Assembly: GCA_002633005.1 (NCBI GenBank)
Contig: NMRA01001302.1
Span: 1-28,380 of the forward strand
DNA length: 28,380 nt
Direction of reading: 5' to 3'
Source: Phoronis australis
Taxonomy: Eukaryota; Phoronida; Phoronidae
A program made the translations under genes and the position numbers. Shown here one piece after another: positions 19,661 to 28,380 of this stretch. Below the pieces are notes generated by a model that was given only the letters and a program-made list of their open reading frames with translations, ran no database searches and had not been told where the DNA came from. Position 1 is the stretch's first letter, and every line of letters begins with the position of its first letter.

Positions 19661-20653
19661 AATCCAGGTTGCCCCGGCATATTTTCGTCTAACGATGACG
19701 ACGACTGGGTATCACTTAATGTTTAAGAGGTAGTCCATATAAAAACCAGTAGATTTTCAAAAATCAGTCTATACGTCAAAATTTAAAACAACTTCATTTT
19801 TTGTACATGGGTAGGTACCCTAACAAAACCAAAATGCCAAATTTTGTGCACTCAATGACCCCTAATTTCGCCGCTGGAGCATGATTACACAAATTGGCAC
19901 AATTGGGTATGTTAGCCGTCTCAAAAATCGCATGTTTTAAGCAACAAAAATGAGCAACATACAAAATAGATCAAAAGCTATATTTTGGTGGCTGAAATAA
20001 CCAACGTATACTGTGAATAATTCTGTGTCGTTTATTAAAATCTGCCAGTTTTGTGCTAGACAGGGGAGATAATCCACAGACCACTTTTTGGAGCTAATTT
20101 TAGTGGCCATCTATGTGACCTTCTTGCTGCCATAAAACACCTTGTAGCCTTATGGGACGTTTTGAACATACAGTTAAAGAGTTAGTCTTGATGACTGAGC
20201 AATAAAAAGTCTTGCCTCATATTTGAACTTAAGTGAAAATTGTCTTGCAAAACAGTCTATTTTTATAGTTTGGAAATGACCAGCAGAGTTTACAGACCAT
20301 TTGAACAAAGTTTTAGGCAAGAAGTCTGCTTCAAATAGTTATAGAAACCAAGTTTAAACTCTTTCAAATGAAAACAAGATGTTTTCCGGGTTTATTATTC
20401 GGCTTGTATCAAAACTGAACCCGATGACCTTTGCCCACTGAGGGAGTCAGTTGAGGTTAAGCTTGAGGATATATAAAAAGTGTACGTGTAACCCTCTTGT
20501 ATTCTTTCATTTCTTTTACATTATCAGGTTAATTTAAACACTCTGTAGAACTTTTAAATGGAAATAAATGCCTTTAAGATTAAACTAGTAAGAATTGATA
20601 TTTTTAATGGCTGGTTTTGAGAGAAGCAAGACTAGTGCATTTAAAAAGACAAA
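19661..20653. other. unassigned stretch with possible core promoter
   Basis: No gene seen to about 20460. A TATA-like TATATAAAA lies at 20470-20478, about 180 bp upstream of the ATG at 20654, and is followed by a pyrimidine-rich stretch (CTCTTGTATTCTTTCATTTC). It could be the promoter of the decayed gene at 20654. Confidence 0.35.
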
Positions 20654-21914
20654 ATGGCAGACGATGTCGATGGGCCTTCATGTTCTTTTAGAGTTTATTC
20701 TGCAAAAAATCCAATCACAACAGCTTTGTGCTTTAGTGAGTTATGTCAAAACACCACTGGACATTTAAGATACAGGAAAGTAGCTCACAAAGCAAGGCCT
20801 GTTCCAGAGTACGGACTCGTATTACCCCTAGTCGGTGTATTTCTGACTGAACAGGACCAGTCATGGAAGAGTCAGGTAATGCTGGATGTTACCACTCTGC
20901 TCTTCTCCTCCTGAACGTAGCAGCCTTGTCAAACTCTACCGGCATTTCTGTTTCGAGATATGACTTTAGTGAAATTCAGAATGGAAAGGATCTCTGTGAT
21001 CGCAAGATCGCTCCACTCAAACAACATGCGAAGTACTTTGTAGCTGAAGGTAACAATATCATAAACTTTCTGGATTTAAAAGTAGCATTACTTTCCAGTG
21101 GCCTTGTGAAGGGATGTTATGTGTATGCATGTTCAGTCAATGCAACAGAGTCTTTTCCAAAATACTCAGTTCCTGGTATAACAACATTCCCAAATTCCCA
21201 CTTTTCCACCCAAGGAATTCGCGTGTGGAAATCATTCCATGCAGGTGCCGGTAAGTTATTATAAATACTGAGAAAATGGGAAACCTATTTCTCTAAAATA
21301 CAGTAACATCTCTAGACATGGCGGATTTTCAACACCAAGAGTTAAGGTTGGCATTGTATCTAGTGAAGAGCCTCAAAAAAGTTCCCTTGTACCCAGCAAG
21401 GTTACTCGAGTTTTTTGCTACAGACACAGAACTAGGTCAGCACTTGGATGTGGGTAACCACACTGAACATTTACAGAGGGAAACCACGTATAACCACATC
21501 GCACGACAGTGGTCAGAAAGGCTTCCAGAGCAAGAACCGGAGAGTCATTTGAGGCAGCCTCAGAGTACTATTTGGATGAGACGAATGCTAAAGCAATAGG
21601 TTAGGCATTGAAAAAAGATAAAAAGTCAACAAGATTTTCAGTAAAGGTTAAGAACTTTCTGACCAACATATTCGATGAAGTAGATAAGTCAGGTAAAAAC
21701 GTTCACCCTCGGAAGTGCCAAAATGGAGAAAACATTACGAGAACCCACTGGGAAAGTGTTTAACTGTGATATTAAGTGAATCGCAGATTCACGTTTGGTG
21801 AATTTTTCGAGGTTGTCAATCTGCAGCAATGTTTATGACGATGCTTTTTCTGCTGAAGATGCTGTTATGTCGTAAGATTTGCTGAATGAAGTGGTAAATG
21901 TGCTCAACGTTTAG
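20654..21914 (+). pseudogene. decayed transposase-like gene (NAGCYH / GKDLCDRK family) with degenerate C2H2 finger
   Basis: The opening frame has an ATG at 20654 (MADDVDGPSCSFRV...). After a shift, the frame from 20863 reads NAGCYHSA, then SRYDFSEIQNGKDLCDRKIA, then GIRVWKSFHAGAGK. I know this pattern from a large family of uncharacterised invertebrate proteins in which it reads DNAGCYH...DFSEPQ.GKDxCDRK...GIRVWKAY.VG.G; I infer a DDE/RNase H-like transposase origin. The family's Asp before NAGCYH is Gly here. A frame at 21318 holds a zinc-finger remnant, TELGQHLDVGNHT, whose two cysteines are lost. A third frame from 21548 gives ALKKDKKSTRFSVKVKNFL and IFDEVDKSGKNVHPRK; another from 21717 gives AKMEKTLREPTGKVF and ends at TAG 21912-21914. 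A GTAAGT at 21251 could be a donor. Multiple frameshifts and stops make it a pseudogene. AATAAA follows at 22012. Confidence 0.65.
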
Positions 21915-22011
21915 CCTTGTTTTGTAGCATAACAACCAGTCAAAGATATGTGATATATGAAGTCGAGACCGTTACTTCTGTTTACTTCATGTCTGTCATG
22001 AATGAGTCATT

Positions 22012-22017
22012 AATAAA
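22012..22017 (+). promoter_or_regulatory. AATAAA polyadenylation signal candidate
   Basis: Lies about 100 bp after the last stop of the transposase-like pseudogene, on the same strand. Confidence 0.3.
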
Positions 22018-22368
22018 ATTGTCTCTCGTGAATTATTTTATATTGACTGTGAATGTGTACCTTTTTATACCACTGATGATCACACTGGCAGAACTATTCA
22101 GCGTTAGGGTGCCCGGTGTGCATGGGGGGAACACCAGATTTCTGGGGACTGGTGGCGACTAAAACTTGTAGCGACCAGCAGGGACATTACAATATGAACC
22201 CAAAGTTGCAATGATTATTGACAAGTTGAAGGATTTTTTGCACTGAACACTAGGGGGACAAATCCACCTTTGGTGCCTTTCTTTGCCTGTGGCACGAACA
22301 AGGCAGATAGAAAACAAGAGTAAGGCAGGGGTGAGTTCAGTAACACTAGAACCTCTATAAAATTTATC

Positions 22369-23659
22369 CAAAACCACGTGTTCTCACTTAAAATGCAGAG
22401 CAATATCTCGCGAAGTCTTGTTACTGTTCTTATTCTGGATGCGTCTTCTGTTTCCACGTAAACAAAAGCAGCGCCATCTATCATTTAGAAGCACGCATGC
22501 CAGTTGATTTACGTACATAGTTTTTGTAATAAGCAATAATCATCAATGCCGTTTTCAGAGAATGGTAATTAATAATGCTGTCTGCCTTTTCTCCAAAATA
22601 CAAGCTTTTTATGTCGTGTTTCGCAAGCTACAGTAAGTAGTATGTTCCAAGAGCCCCCTATCGGTAGCAGAGGCAACTGAGAACATGCAAAAGGACGAAG
22701 TGCAGTTCGTGTAATGCTTTGTACGCAAAAACTACATTAGAGGCAAGATTTTTTATTTTAGATTATGAACAGGTTAGGAATGAATGAACAAATTATTATA
22801 AAGTCAATTTCAGGCAAGGTGCGTTATGGCTGCTACAGAGTGCCAAATTTGGCCAAAATTGGCTTCAGTGAAAACCTGAAAAATAACCGTTTTTGACTCA
22901 CAAATTCAAAACGTACAAATTTAAAAATGAATTTTGAAAGTTATGCCATTAAATTATTCAGCCATTGCCCTTTCAATTTGTATCATTCATTTGTTTTGAC
23001 CTTACCACACATGCTAGTAAAATGCATTCAAACATGCCTACTTCGACGCCCAATTTTGTTGCAAAATGGAGGTACAGGTAATAAAAAGAAAAATAATGAA
23101 TGAAAATTCTTAAAAAGTGAGGTTTTTATACATCTCATCAAACCAAACTCATGTGCTAAGTTTCAAAAAAATCAGTGATTTTGGGTATAGACTCTACCTG
23201 TTGGTTTTTATATGGAGTCACTCTTAGTACGCTCCAACAGGTATCACTAGTGACACAGTATTTTAAACTAAAATTCCATATTCGGTCAATTTGAAGAACG
23301 TATGCACACTTAAATAGAACCCTGGGATTATCCGGCCAAACACGTCTCGTTAAACAGCTCTCCAAGCGGGTGTTTGTGAAACTCTGATGAAAATGAGTTT
23401 TGTTGGGAATTACAGGTTCACTATTTGCCGTTGAATTACTCATGGAATTAAGAAAAACTCATAATGAGTATGAGACATTAATAAAGGATAAAAAACAATT
23501 TCGTTTTAAGAGAACACTTTCCATAACGCCTGGCGGCGTTAGTGTTCAGATGGTGGAAAATGTTTTAAGCCAGTGCCTTTTTCTTTCAACCACGAGTATG
23601 TAAACCTGAAGGCGCAATTAAACAAGATATTGCAATGTACTTGAGAACACGTGGTTTTG
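22369..23659. repeat. 18-bp inverted repeat pair, 1.29 kb apart
   Basis: CAAAACCACGTGTTCTCA (22369-22386) is the exact reverse complement of TGAGAACACGTGGTTTTG (23642-23659). Each contains the E-box CACGTG. They could be remnants of terminal inverted repeats of an element of about 1.3 kb, or two copies of a short repeat. Flanking bases do not extend the match. The interior contains no recognised transposase. Confidence 0.5.
22388..22484 (-). CDS. possible short first exon, unknown gene
   Basis: A true ATG at 22484 (AAATGATAGATGG) opens MIDGAAFVYVETEDASRIRT and continues VTRLREILLCIL up to a GTGAGA donor-like site at 22387-22382. Without splicing the frame runs on to 22215 in less convincing sequence. 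No domain is recognised and no partner exon found. Chance is a real possibility. Confidence 0.2.
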
Positions 23660-24563
23660 TATAGCTACTTTTAGAAGTAGCTGCTATACAGCTTGTGAAC
23701 TATATCAGGCTCTCCTAAGCTCCACACAAGGGCCTTAATGGTGACCAATCTCCGGCAACAGAGATCAAATTCCTCATACGCACGTACAAATTTCCCTCAC
23801 TCCCAGTTGGATTATGTTAGAGTGTAGGCGACAATCCCAATGATAGTATTGGTATGCTTTTGCATGTGACCGATATAATGCGCCAGTGTCCGAAGGCCGC
23901 TTGCATCAAGTGACACGTCACCACATGACAAAATCAATTTAACCCGTTTTGCTGGATGAAAATGCTGGTTCATGCTAATTTTAAAACGATAAGTTTTAAC
24001 ACTTTAAAAAAATAGGAGGAAACGGTAGTGAAGCTTAAATAAGAAGGCAACGTTTTGGAGACCTACAAAAGATATGTTTTTCTTTCTAGAAGCGATATAA
24101 AAACCACCGTGTACCAGTCACCGCGCGATCGTCGTTATCAGATAACCGAGTTTTCTAGATACAAAATCCACTTGCGGTCATAAAAACGAACGATTGGTGG
24201 TAATTTATTTCCCTTTTATCGCTGACTTGAGTGATCAACTTGCATCTTATCAGATAGTGTTTTAGGTACCGGACACATAACATGCCATCAAATTTATTCC
24301 GTTGGAAAGAAGTATCGGGAGTTGACTGTTTTAATTTATTTCCCATGTACCAGCGATGAAGCTCTTAGAAAGCATACCTTTTTCAGATCAAGACAAGTTG
24401 AATATTATGCCATTCTTGAAAATAAGCACTCACTAGTGTAGAAAGATGAATACTATTGCAGGCATCAACCAATTCGATTTCGCCTAAATTTGCGGTAGAA
24501 CCCTCTCCTCATAATGCGAGCCCGTCTACGCCCGAACGCTGGATAGCCACCAATTTATACTGG
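22485..24563. other. unassigned stretch
   Basis: Besides the inverted repeat and hairpin, I see no nameable gene. A plus-strand frame at about 23440-23603 (MELRKTHNEYETLIKDKKQF, then ITPGGVSVQMVENVL) is mildly protein-like, but it has no clear start context or acceptor. Confidence 0.4.
23660..23688. repeat. short hairpin
   Basis: AGCTACTT-TTAG-AAGTAGCT (23663-23682) is a perfect 8-bp stem with a 4-base loop. TATAGC (23660-23665) can alternatively pair with GCTATA (23683-23688). It abuts the right 18-bp repeat. Confidence 0.6.
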
Positions 24564-24949
24564 GCCACAGTCCCGTCATAGGTGGACGAGTGGGCAAACC
24601 TCGTGGTGGAAACAAACAGAAGTTGAGTGATCGTTTTCTAACTAAAAAAATACGCGCCGCGGAGATTGAACTCCAAGGGCCACCACTTATGGAATGCTGG
24701 GGCGAAGGTTAAGTAAACTAGTGTAGATATCTAGGACTGGAATGCGCACTTTTGCAGGTGACCTACACTGTACGTCTTTTATTATTTTATTAGAGCTTAA
24801 GACGTCAAGACTTGTACCCGGTGTTTGCAATGTGAAATTTCCATGTGCCTGATCAAGGGTTTTAGTTATCAAATCACGCCTGATTTCAAATCTCCAATTG
24901 ACATCGCCATATTTTCTCGCTTGACTAAAAAAGGCGGGACGTTACATGG
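24564..24949. repeat. 386-bp segment, tandem copy 1
   Basis: Matches 24951-25335 base for base from GCCACAGTCCCGTCATAGGT to GGGACGTTACATGG, apart from about 8 substitutions and one A-run indel (about 2%). Offset is 387 bp. A 61-codon minus-strand frame occurs in both copies and is simply carried by the duplication. Confidence 0.95.
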
Positions 24950-24950
24950 N
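24950..24950. other. single N exactly at the tandem junction
   Basis: The only base between the two copies is an N, which marks an artificial join rather than a sequenced junction. Confidence 0.9.
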
Positions 24951-25335
24951 GCCACAGTCCCGTCATAGGTGGACGAGTGGGCAAACCTCGGGGTGGAAAC
25001 AAACAGAAGTTGAGTGATCGTTTTCTAACTAAAAAAATCCGCGCCGCGGAGATTGAAGCCCAAGGGCCACCACTTATGGAATGCTGGGGCGAGGGTTAAG
25101 TAAACTAGTGTAGATATCTAGGACTGGAATGCGCACTTTTGCAGGTGACCTACACTGTACGTCTTTTATTATTTTATTAGAGCTTAAGACGTCAAGACTT
25201 GTACCGGGTGTTTGCAATGTGAAATTTCCGTGTGCCTGATCAAGGGTTTTAGTTATCAAATCACGCCTGATTTCAAATCTCCAATTGACATCGCCATATT
25301 TTCTCGCTTGACTAAAAAGGTGGGACGTTACATGG
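24951..25335. repeat. 385-bp segment, tandem copy 2
   Basis: Second copy, continuous with unique DNA on its right (..TACATGG/TTTGTGGC..). See copy 1. Confidence 0.95.
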
Positions 25336-25640
25336 TTTGTGGCACTAGCATTATTCCATTAAACTATAAAAACAACAACAAAAAGCGATGTCAAGGATTT
25401 TTGTGTCCTGTTGTAAAAAAATCTGTCTGTAAATCTGTTTATTGCAAAGAATGTCTACGCTTACGTTTTGGCTTTGACCCAGATAGCACGCTATTTATCA
25501 TAAGTCCCGCTTTTCAGTACAGTTGTTCGTTTTTGTTGTCGGATGGTGACGTGAAAACTAAATTACAAGTGTTCAATACGAAATTGCCTGTTTATGTAAA
25601 TAGTTTTATTTCACCTGGTCCACTTCCTTTAGTAAATTAA
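25332..25640 (+). CDS. orphan Cys-rich ORF, 102 aa
   Basis: ATG at 25332 (TTACATGGTT) to TAA at 25638-25640. The frame is also open upstream to 25212 without an ATG. The protein begins MVCGTSIIPLNYKNNNKKRC and has a CQGFLCPVVKKSVCKSVYC + KECL stretch: five cysteines in about 22 residues, preceded by basic residues, which suggests metal binding or a disulfide knot (inference). The C-terminal half is hydrophobic and aromatic, with FIISPAFQYSCSFLLSDGD and a VYVNSFISPGPLPLVN end. I know no matching family. The ATG falls in the last bases of duplicated copy 2, while in copy 1 the equivalent ATG is cut off by the N. It could be a terminal exon or part of an unrecognised mobile element. Confidence 0.3.
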   Translation: MVCGTSIIPLNYKNNNKKRCQGFLCPVVKKSVCKSVYCKECLRLRFGFDPDSTLFIISPAFQYSCSFLLSDGDVKTKLQVFNTKLPVYVNSFISPGPLPLVN

Positions 25641-26300
25641 GAATCTTTCCAATATGTCTTGTTTATAGTATTAAGATCACAAACTATATTTTTGAGAGTT
25701 TATTTTTAAACTTTTGTAGAGAGTCCTACATCGCAGCCAGAAAGATGACCCACGGTACATTTCAAAGTTAGAGAGAGATGTTCTTCTATCAATATCAGAA
25801 AACTTTCATCTTTAAATTTTGGATTGATACTTGAAGCATAGTTTATCTCAACTTTCATAAACGACACCGCGTTGTGATCTTTTACTGGATAATGTAAATG
25901 TAAATGTCCAACTATTACCTAATACAGATTATTACATTTCTGAAATAACACTTGACTATATAATCCCCCAAAAAAATTATAGGGACTTTATTTCTCTAAT
26001 GGTATAAGAAATCATTTATATAGAGTTGCCGGTTCACCTCCTTTTGAGTTGCTAGCACTAATCTTCTTTGCATTTTGACACTTTGATTGAAAAATGGTAG
26101 ACTTGCGAAAACTTTTGATAACCAAAAACTATATAGCAAGTAAACCTACAGGGACAAACGAATGCAAACAACTCCCACGCATGCACGAAGCAACCTCAGC
26201 AGTCGGAAGATCAGAATTGGGACTTCAGTGCTAGAGTTCTATAGTGTCAATATCGGAGTTGCAACGCCGCCATTTTGGAAATGGGTCAGAATGTTGCATT
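25641..26300. other. unassigned stretch
   Basis: AT-rich. On minus at about 26264-26280 there is CCAAAATGGCGGCG, a YY1-like element with an ATG, but the frame ends after eight codons. No gene supported. Confidence 0.45.
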
Positions 26301-26304
26301 GTGG

Positions 26305-26712
26305 TTAAGCCGGTAAACAAGTACATGTACGTCGGCAAGCGTGGGGGAGAACCGGCCACAGGGAGGTTATAAGTGTTTTGTGCCTGGCTGCTATAATACC
26401 AGTTAGTGAGATAAAGAATTTAGTTACTACCTGTGTCCCAAGGATCAAGAACTGCGTTAAACATGGGTCAGACACATAGGTAGAGCTAGTAGCAATGGCC
26501 GACTTAGTGAATTCTTTCCGACTAGAATAAAGTCTGCAGCGCTCATTTGGAGGGCGGCAAGTAAACGTATCTTGGAAACTGCCCAACAATTTTTCCCTTG
26601 AAAGAAACAGTAACAAATCCTCCACGGTGGATGGTAGTGAAAAAAAATCTTGTTTGCGCTTGACCAGAACCAAGCCAACATGAGCAATTTTGAAGCTAAC
26701 GTCTCTGCACAA
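26305..26712 (-). other. 135-codon open frame without ATG, uncertain
   Basis: Open from 26712 (TTG) to 26305. Part of it is mildly protein-like (VGLVLVKRKQDFFSLPSTVE, then LFLSREKLLGSFQDTF). A possible donor, CAG/GTAGTA, lies at about 26432. A second minus frame overlaps it (26457-26735) with similar quality, so neither can be trusted. I recognise no domain. Confidence 0.2.
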
Positions 26713-26940
26713 TCACCATTTCTGGGTCGACTCACTTAACGTACGCAAACTATATCCATTAAGGCGCTAAGATAAAGCGTGCAGAATATTATTATTTACT
26801 TTCTTCAAAATTGTGGCGCATTGCTATCAAAATCCGTTGTTAAATTACGATCATTGCTCAGAAAATTGTGCTGAAATCCCAGGTCGAAATCTCGCCGACA
26901 AATGCATAGCTGCTGGTCTCGCAATCGTCAATAGGGCTTG

Positions 26941-27177
26941 AATTCATGAATAAGAATGCAGCATCGACTCAACAAAGTACCTGAAATCCTCCTCAAGTTT
27001 TCCAAATACAGCACACATCACGAATTTTTGGCCGACCGGTCGGAAATTGGTCGACGACCGGCCGTCGACCGGTCGTCAAGCCGACCAGCAGCCGACCAAC
27101 AACGGTCGGCAATTCTTAAATAAGAATACAGCTTTGACTCAACAAATTACCTGAAATCCTCCTCAAGTTTTCCAAAT
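26941..27177. repeat. 67-bp direct repeats, 170 bp apart, flanking a palindrome cluster
   Basis: AATTC(A/T)T(G/A)AATAAGAAT starts at 26941 and 27111. Both copies continue through CTGAAATCCTCCTCAAGTTT and TCCAAATA with about 7-8 mismatches. The interval between holds the GACCGGTC palindrome cluster. Confidence 0.8.
27031..27110. repeat. GACCGGTC palindrome cluster
   Basis: CCGACCGGTCGG at 27032-27043 is a perfect 12-bp palindrome. It is followed by GTCGACGACCGGCCGTCGAC (27050-27069, near-perfect palindrome), then CGACCGGTCG and repeated CCGACCA / CGGTCGGC half-sites up to 27110. It is much more GC-rich than its flanks and can form several hairpins. Confidence 0.75.
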
Positions 27178-27557
27178 AGCGTCTCTAGGATTTTTAAGTT
27201 CTTGTGAAGTCTGGATTAACTGCAGATTAAGTCCAAATCTACGCTAGATTGTAGCACGCAACCCGAGAAAAATCTCTGTGGGAACACATGTTGTTGTCAC
27301 GTGACGTTTGTTTTGAAGTCTGTATGCGTGTGTGTGAGAGTAAGCGTGCGTGTGCTTGTCAGAGTTCATTTGCCAGAGTAATGTAATGATCTAGGTGTGC
27401 ATTGTATCCAAAAAAAAAAATAAATAAGTCAAGCAGTCAAGCAGAGCGTGTTTTAATATTTACGGCTTAGCACTTGCTGGCCTCATCTGCTAAAAACGTT
27501 CGAGAATTTTTTCGGTAAGACCGACATGTCATTGAGTCGCCGGGTGAGTGGATGCGT
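27178..27557. other. unassigned stretch
   Basis: Contains a GT-rich purine/pyrimidine run (about 27320-27358) and an A-run (27410-27420). CACGTGAC at about 27299. No gene seen. Confidence 0.5.
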
Positions 27558-27709
27558 AACCGTAGTGTAACAGCTATTTCCCGTAAGATTTGGGGTGTAA
27601 GGGTGCGAAGTGGGTCATTTTGACCTTAAAAACAACCGTAGTGTAACAGCTATTTCCCGGAAGATTTGGGGTGTAAGGGTGCGAAGTGGGTCATTTTGAC
27701 CTTAAAAAC
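27558..27709. repeat. perfect-register 76-bp tandem duplication, two copies
   Basis: AACCGTAGTGTAACAGCTAT to GACCTTAAAAAC occurs at 27558-27633 and 27634-27709, identical except for one base (CCCGTAAG / CCCGGAAG). Recent duplication. Confidence 0.95.
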
Positions 27710-27869
27710 ACAAATTATGATTAGTTAAATAATTTCTCTTAAAATAATGCAGAAGCTTTTTACGGTATTGGAAACTTTAGGAAATTAGTGCCAATATTTA
27801 TTTGCCGATGCTATGTTACCCGATTAATCTTCGATGACAGTCGGTACATTATGCAGCGCGCGCTTCTTG

Positions 27870-28193
27870 GGCGCGTGCTAACACTGGTCGAGTTTTTTAT
27901 AAGTCTTCGATTCACGGTTTTAACGTGCACAAAGAAGTTTGAGGCCGGAGAAGATCTGTACTGGAAAGAAACAATGCAACCCCGCTCTTTGACAAGTACG
28001 CTGTGTCTGTTTTCAAAGTCCAGACCCGCGTAGTGGGGCACATCCCTCGCAAGAGCAGCAAAACTTCTGCGTTCTTTTTGAATCGCGGCGTAAGTTTGAA
28101 GTGTATACGGACATAACGGTGAGGCTCGTGGTCCGTTACAAATTCAGGCAGTCGGATCTTTCAACTGATAAATTGGAGACGTTAGAACTGTAG
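27870..28193 (+). pseudogene. decayed HIRAN-like domain protein fragment
   Basis: Frame 1 (ORF from 27788) ends in FTVLTCTKKFEAGEDLYWKE. A one-base shift at about 27970 leads to NATPLFDKYAVSVFK, VVGHIPRKSSKTSAFFLNRG and VSLKC in a second frame. A further shift at about 28098 gives EVYTDITVRLVVRYKFRQSD and LSTDKLETLEL, then TAG at 28191-28193. The order 'F-V---------GE-L---RE-N--D-YAV-V-K---VVGH-PR---------RGG---C--TG------L-V-Y-F' matches a HIRAN-like domain family that I remember as highly multiplied in cnidarian genomes. HIRAN domains of HLTF/Rad5-type proteins bind DNA 3' ends; whether this branch does is unknown. Two frameshifts make it a probable pseudogene. A GTAAGG donor-like site directly follows the stop. 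Confidence 0.5.
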
Positions 28194-28380
28194 GTAAGGG
28201 CATTTTTCGCATGTAGTTCATGGGCTGGGCGCTTACTTTAGCAAAGTCTGAAAACGCGTTGGGGCACTTGTTGAGCCATGGGCGCTAATTAGGGCGAATA
28301 GTGGCAGAATTACACACAGCAGCGTAGTTTAATGCACACAAATTACACGTCGTGCAAACCAGTCGGTCATCCCGTTTACC
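28194..28380. other. unassigned window end
   Basis: No feature recognised. Confidence 0.5.

Noticed and set aside
22369-23659. Intact DNA transposon between the 18-bp inverted repeats
   Set aside because: No transposase frame inside and no visible target-site duplication, so only the repeat pair is reported.
24687-25259. Identical 61-codon minus ORFs in both duplicated blocks
   Set aside because: They are repeated only because the DNA is duplicated. No motif and no independent support.
26264-26280. ATGGCGGCG on minus as a gene start
   Set aside because: The frame stops after eight codons with no donor; at most it is a YY1-like site.

Overview
This looks like eukaryotic nuclear DNA from an invertebrate, most likely a marine animal and perhaps an anthozoan cnidarian (inference, low to moderate confidence). 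It is AT-rich, gene-poor and full of stop codons in all frames. Coding signals occur only as short intron-flanked or frameshifted pieces. It carries decayed copies of several animal mobile-element families: a Myb/SANT-like (Harbinger-type) DNA-binding gene, BEL/Pao-like gag, a CR1/Jockey-like LINE reverse transcriptase, and a transposase-like 'NAGCYH...GKDLCDRK' protein. The palindrome TACATGTA is strongly over-represented. There are no bacterial operons, rRNA genes or CRISPR arrays. I found no intact, recognisable full-length protein gene.

Layout. 1-1600: nothing assigned. 1602-1680: nested alternative hairpins. 1763-2697 (+): decayed two-exon Myb/SANT-like gene. 2698-4600: unassigned, with a small duplicated repeat. 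4612-5603 (-): gag remnants. 5262-5361: GTGGGTCG-type repeats. 5690-5975 (-): LINE RT remnant. 7201-7438: GC-rich minisatellite of about 28 bp. 7509-8215: the best candidate for host genes, a divergent pair whose ATGs are 51 bp apart (155-aa ORF on minus; short first exon and possible 12-nt microexon on plus). 9119-9186: tRNA-like SINE. 10160-10265 and 15068-15103: clusters of CTTAAG palindromes. 11907-12450 and 15188-15880: degenerate tandem repeats of about 240 and 275 bp. 12781-12954 (-): coding-like terminal exon. 13596-13830: assembly gap. 16129-16485 (+): orphan terminal-exon-like ORF with a polyA signal. 19370-19660 (-): second LINE RT copy. 20654-21914 (+): decayed transposase-like gene. 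25332-25640 (+): orphan Cys-rich ORF. 26941-27177: duplicated segment enclosing a GACCGGTC palindrome cluster. 27558-27709: 76-bp tandem duplication. 27870-28193 (+): decayed HIRAN-like domain.

The assembly itself needs care. There is one run of 235 Ns and three single Ns (4987, 14451, 24950). Two of the single Ns sit exactly on the edge of a near-identical duplicated segment (24564-24949 = 24951-25335; 13831-14450 = 18169-18790). Copies differ by roughly 2-3%, a level compatible with allelic divergence, so both duplications may be false (unmerged haplotypes or gap-filling) and should not be read as biology without read support.

I did not find a convincing novel multi-gene system. The most worthwhile leads are the divergent promoter with its possible microexon, three orphan ORFs, the CTTAAG triads, the GACCGGTC palindrome cluster and the alternative hairpins at 1602-1680.
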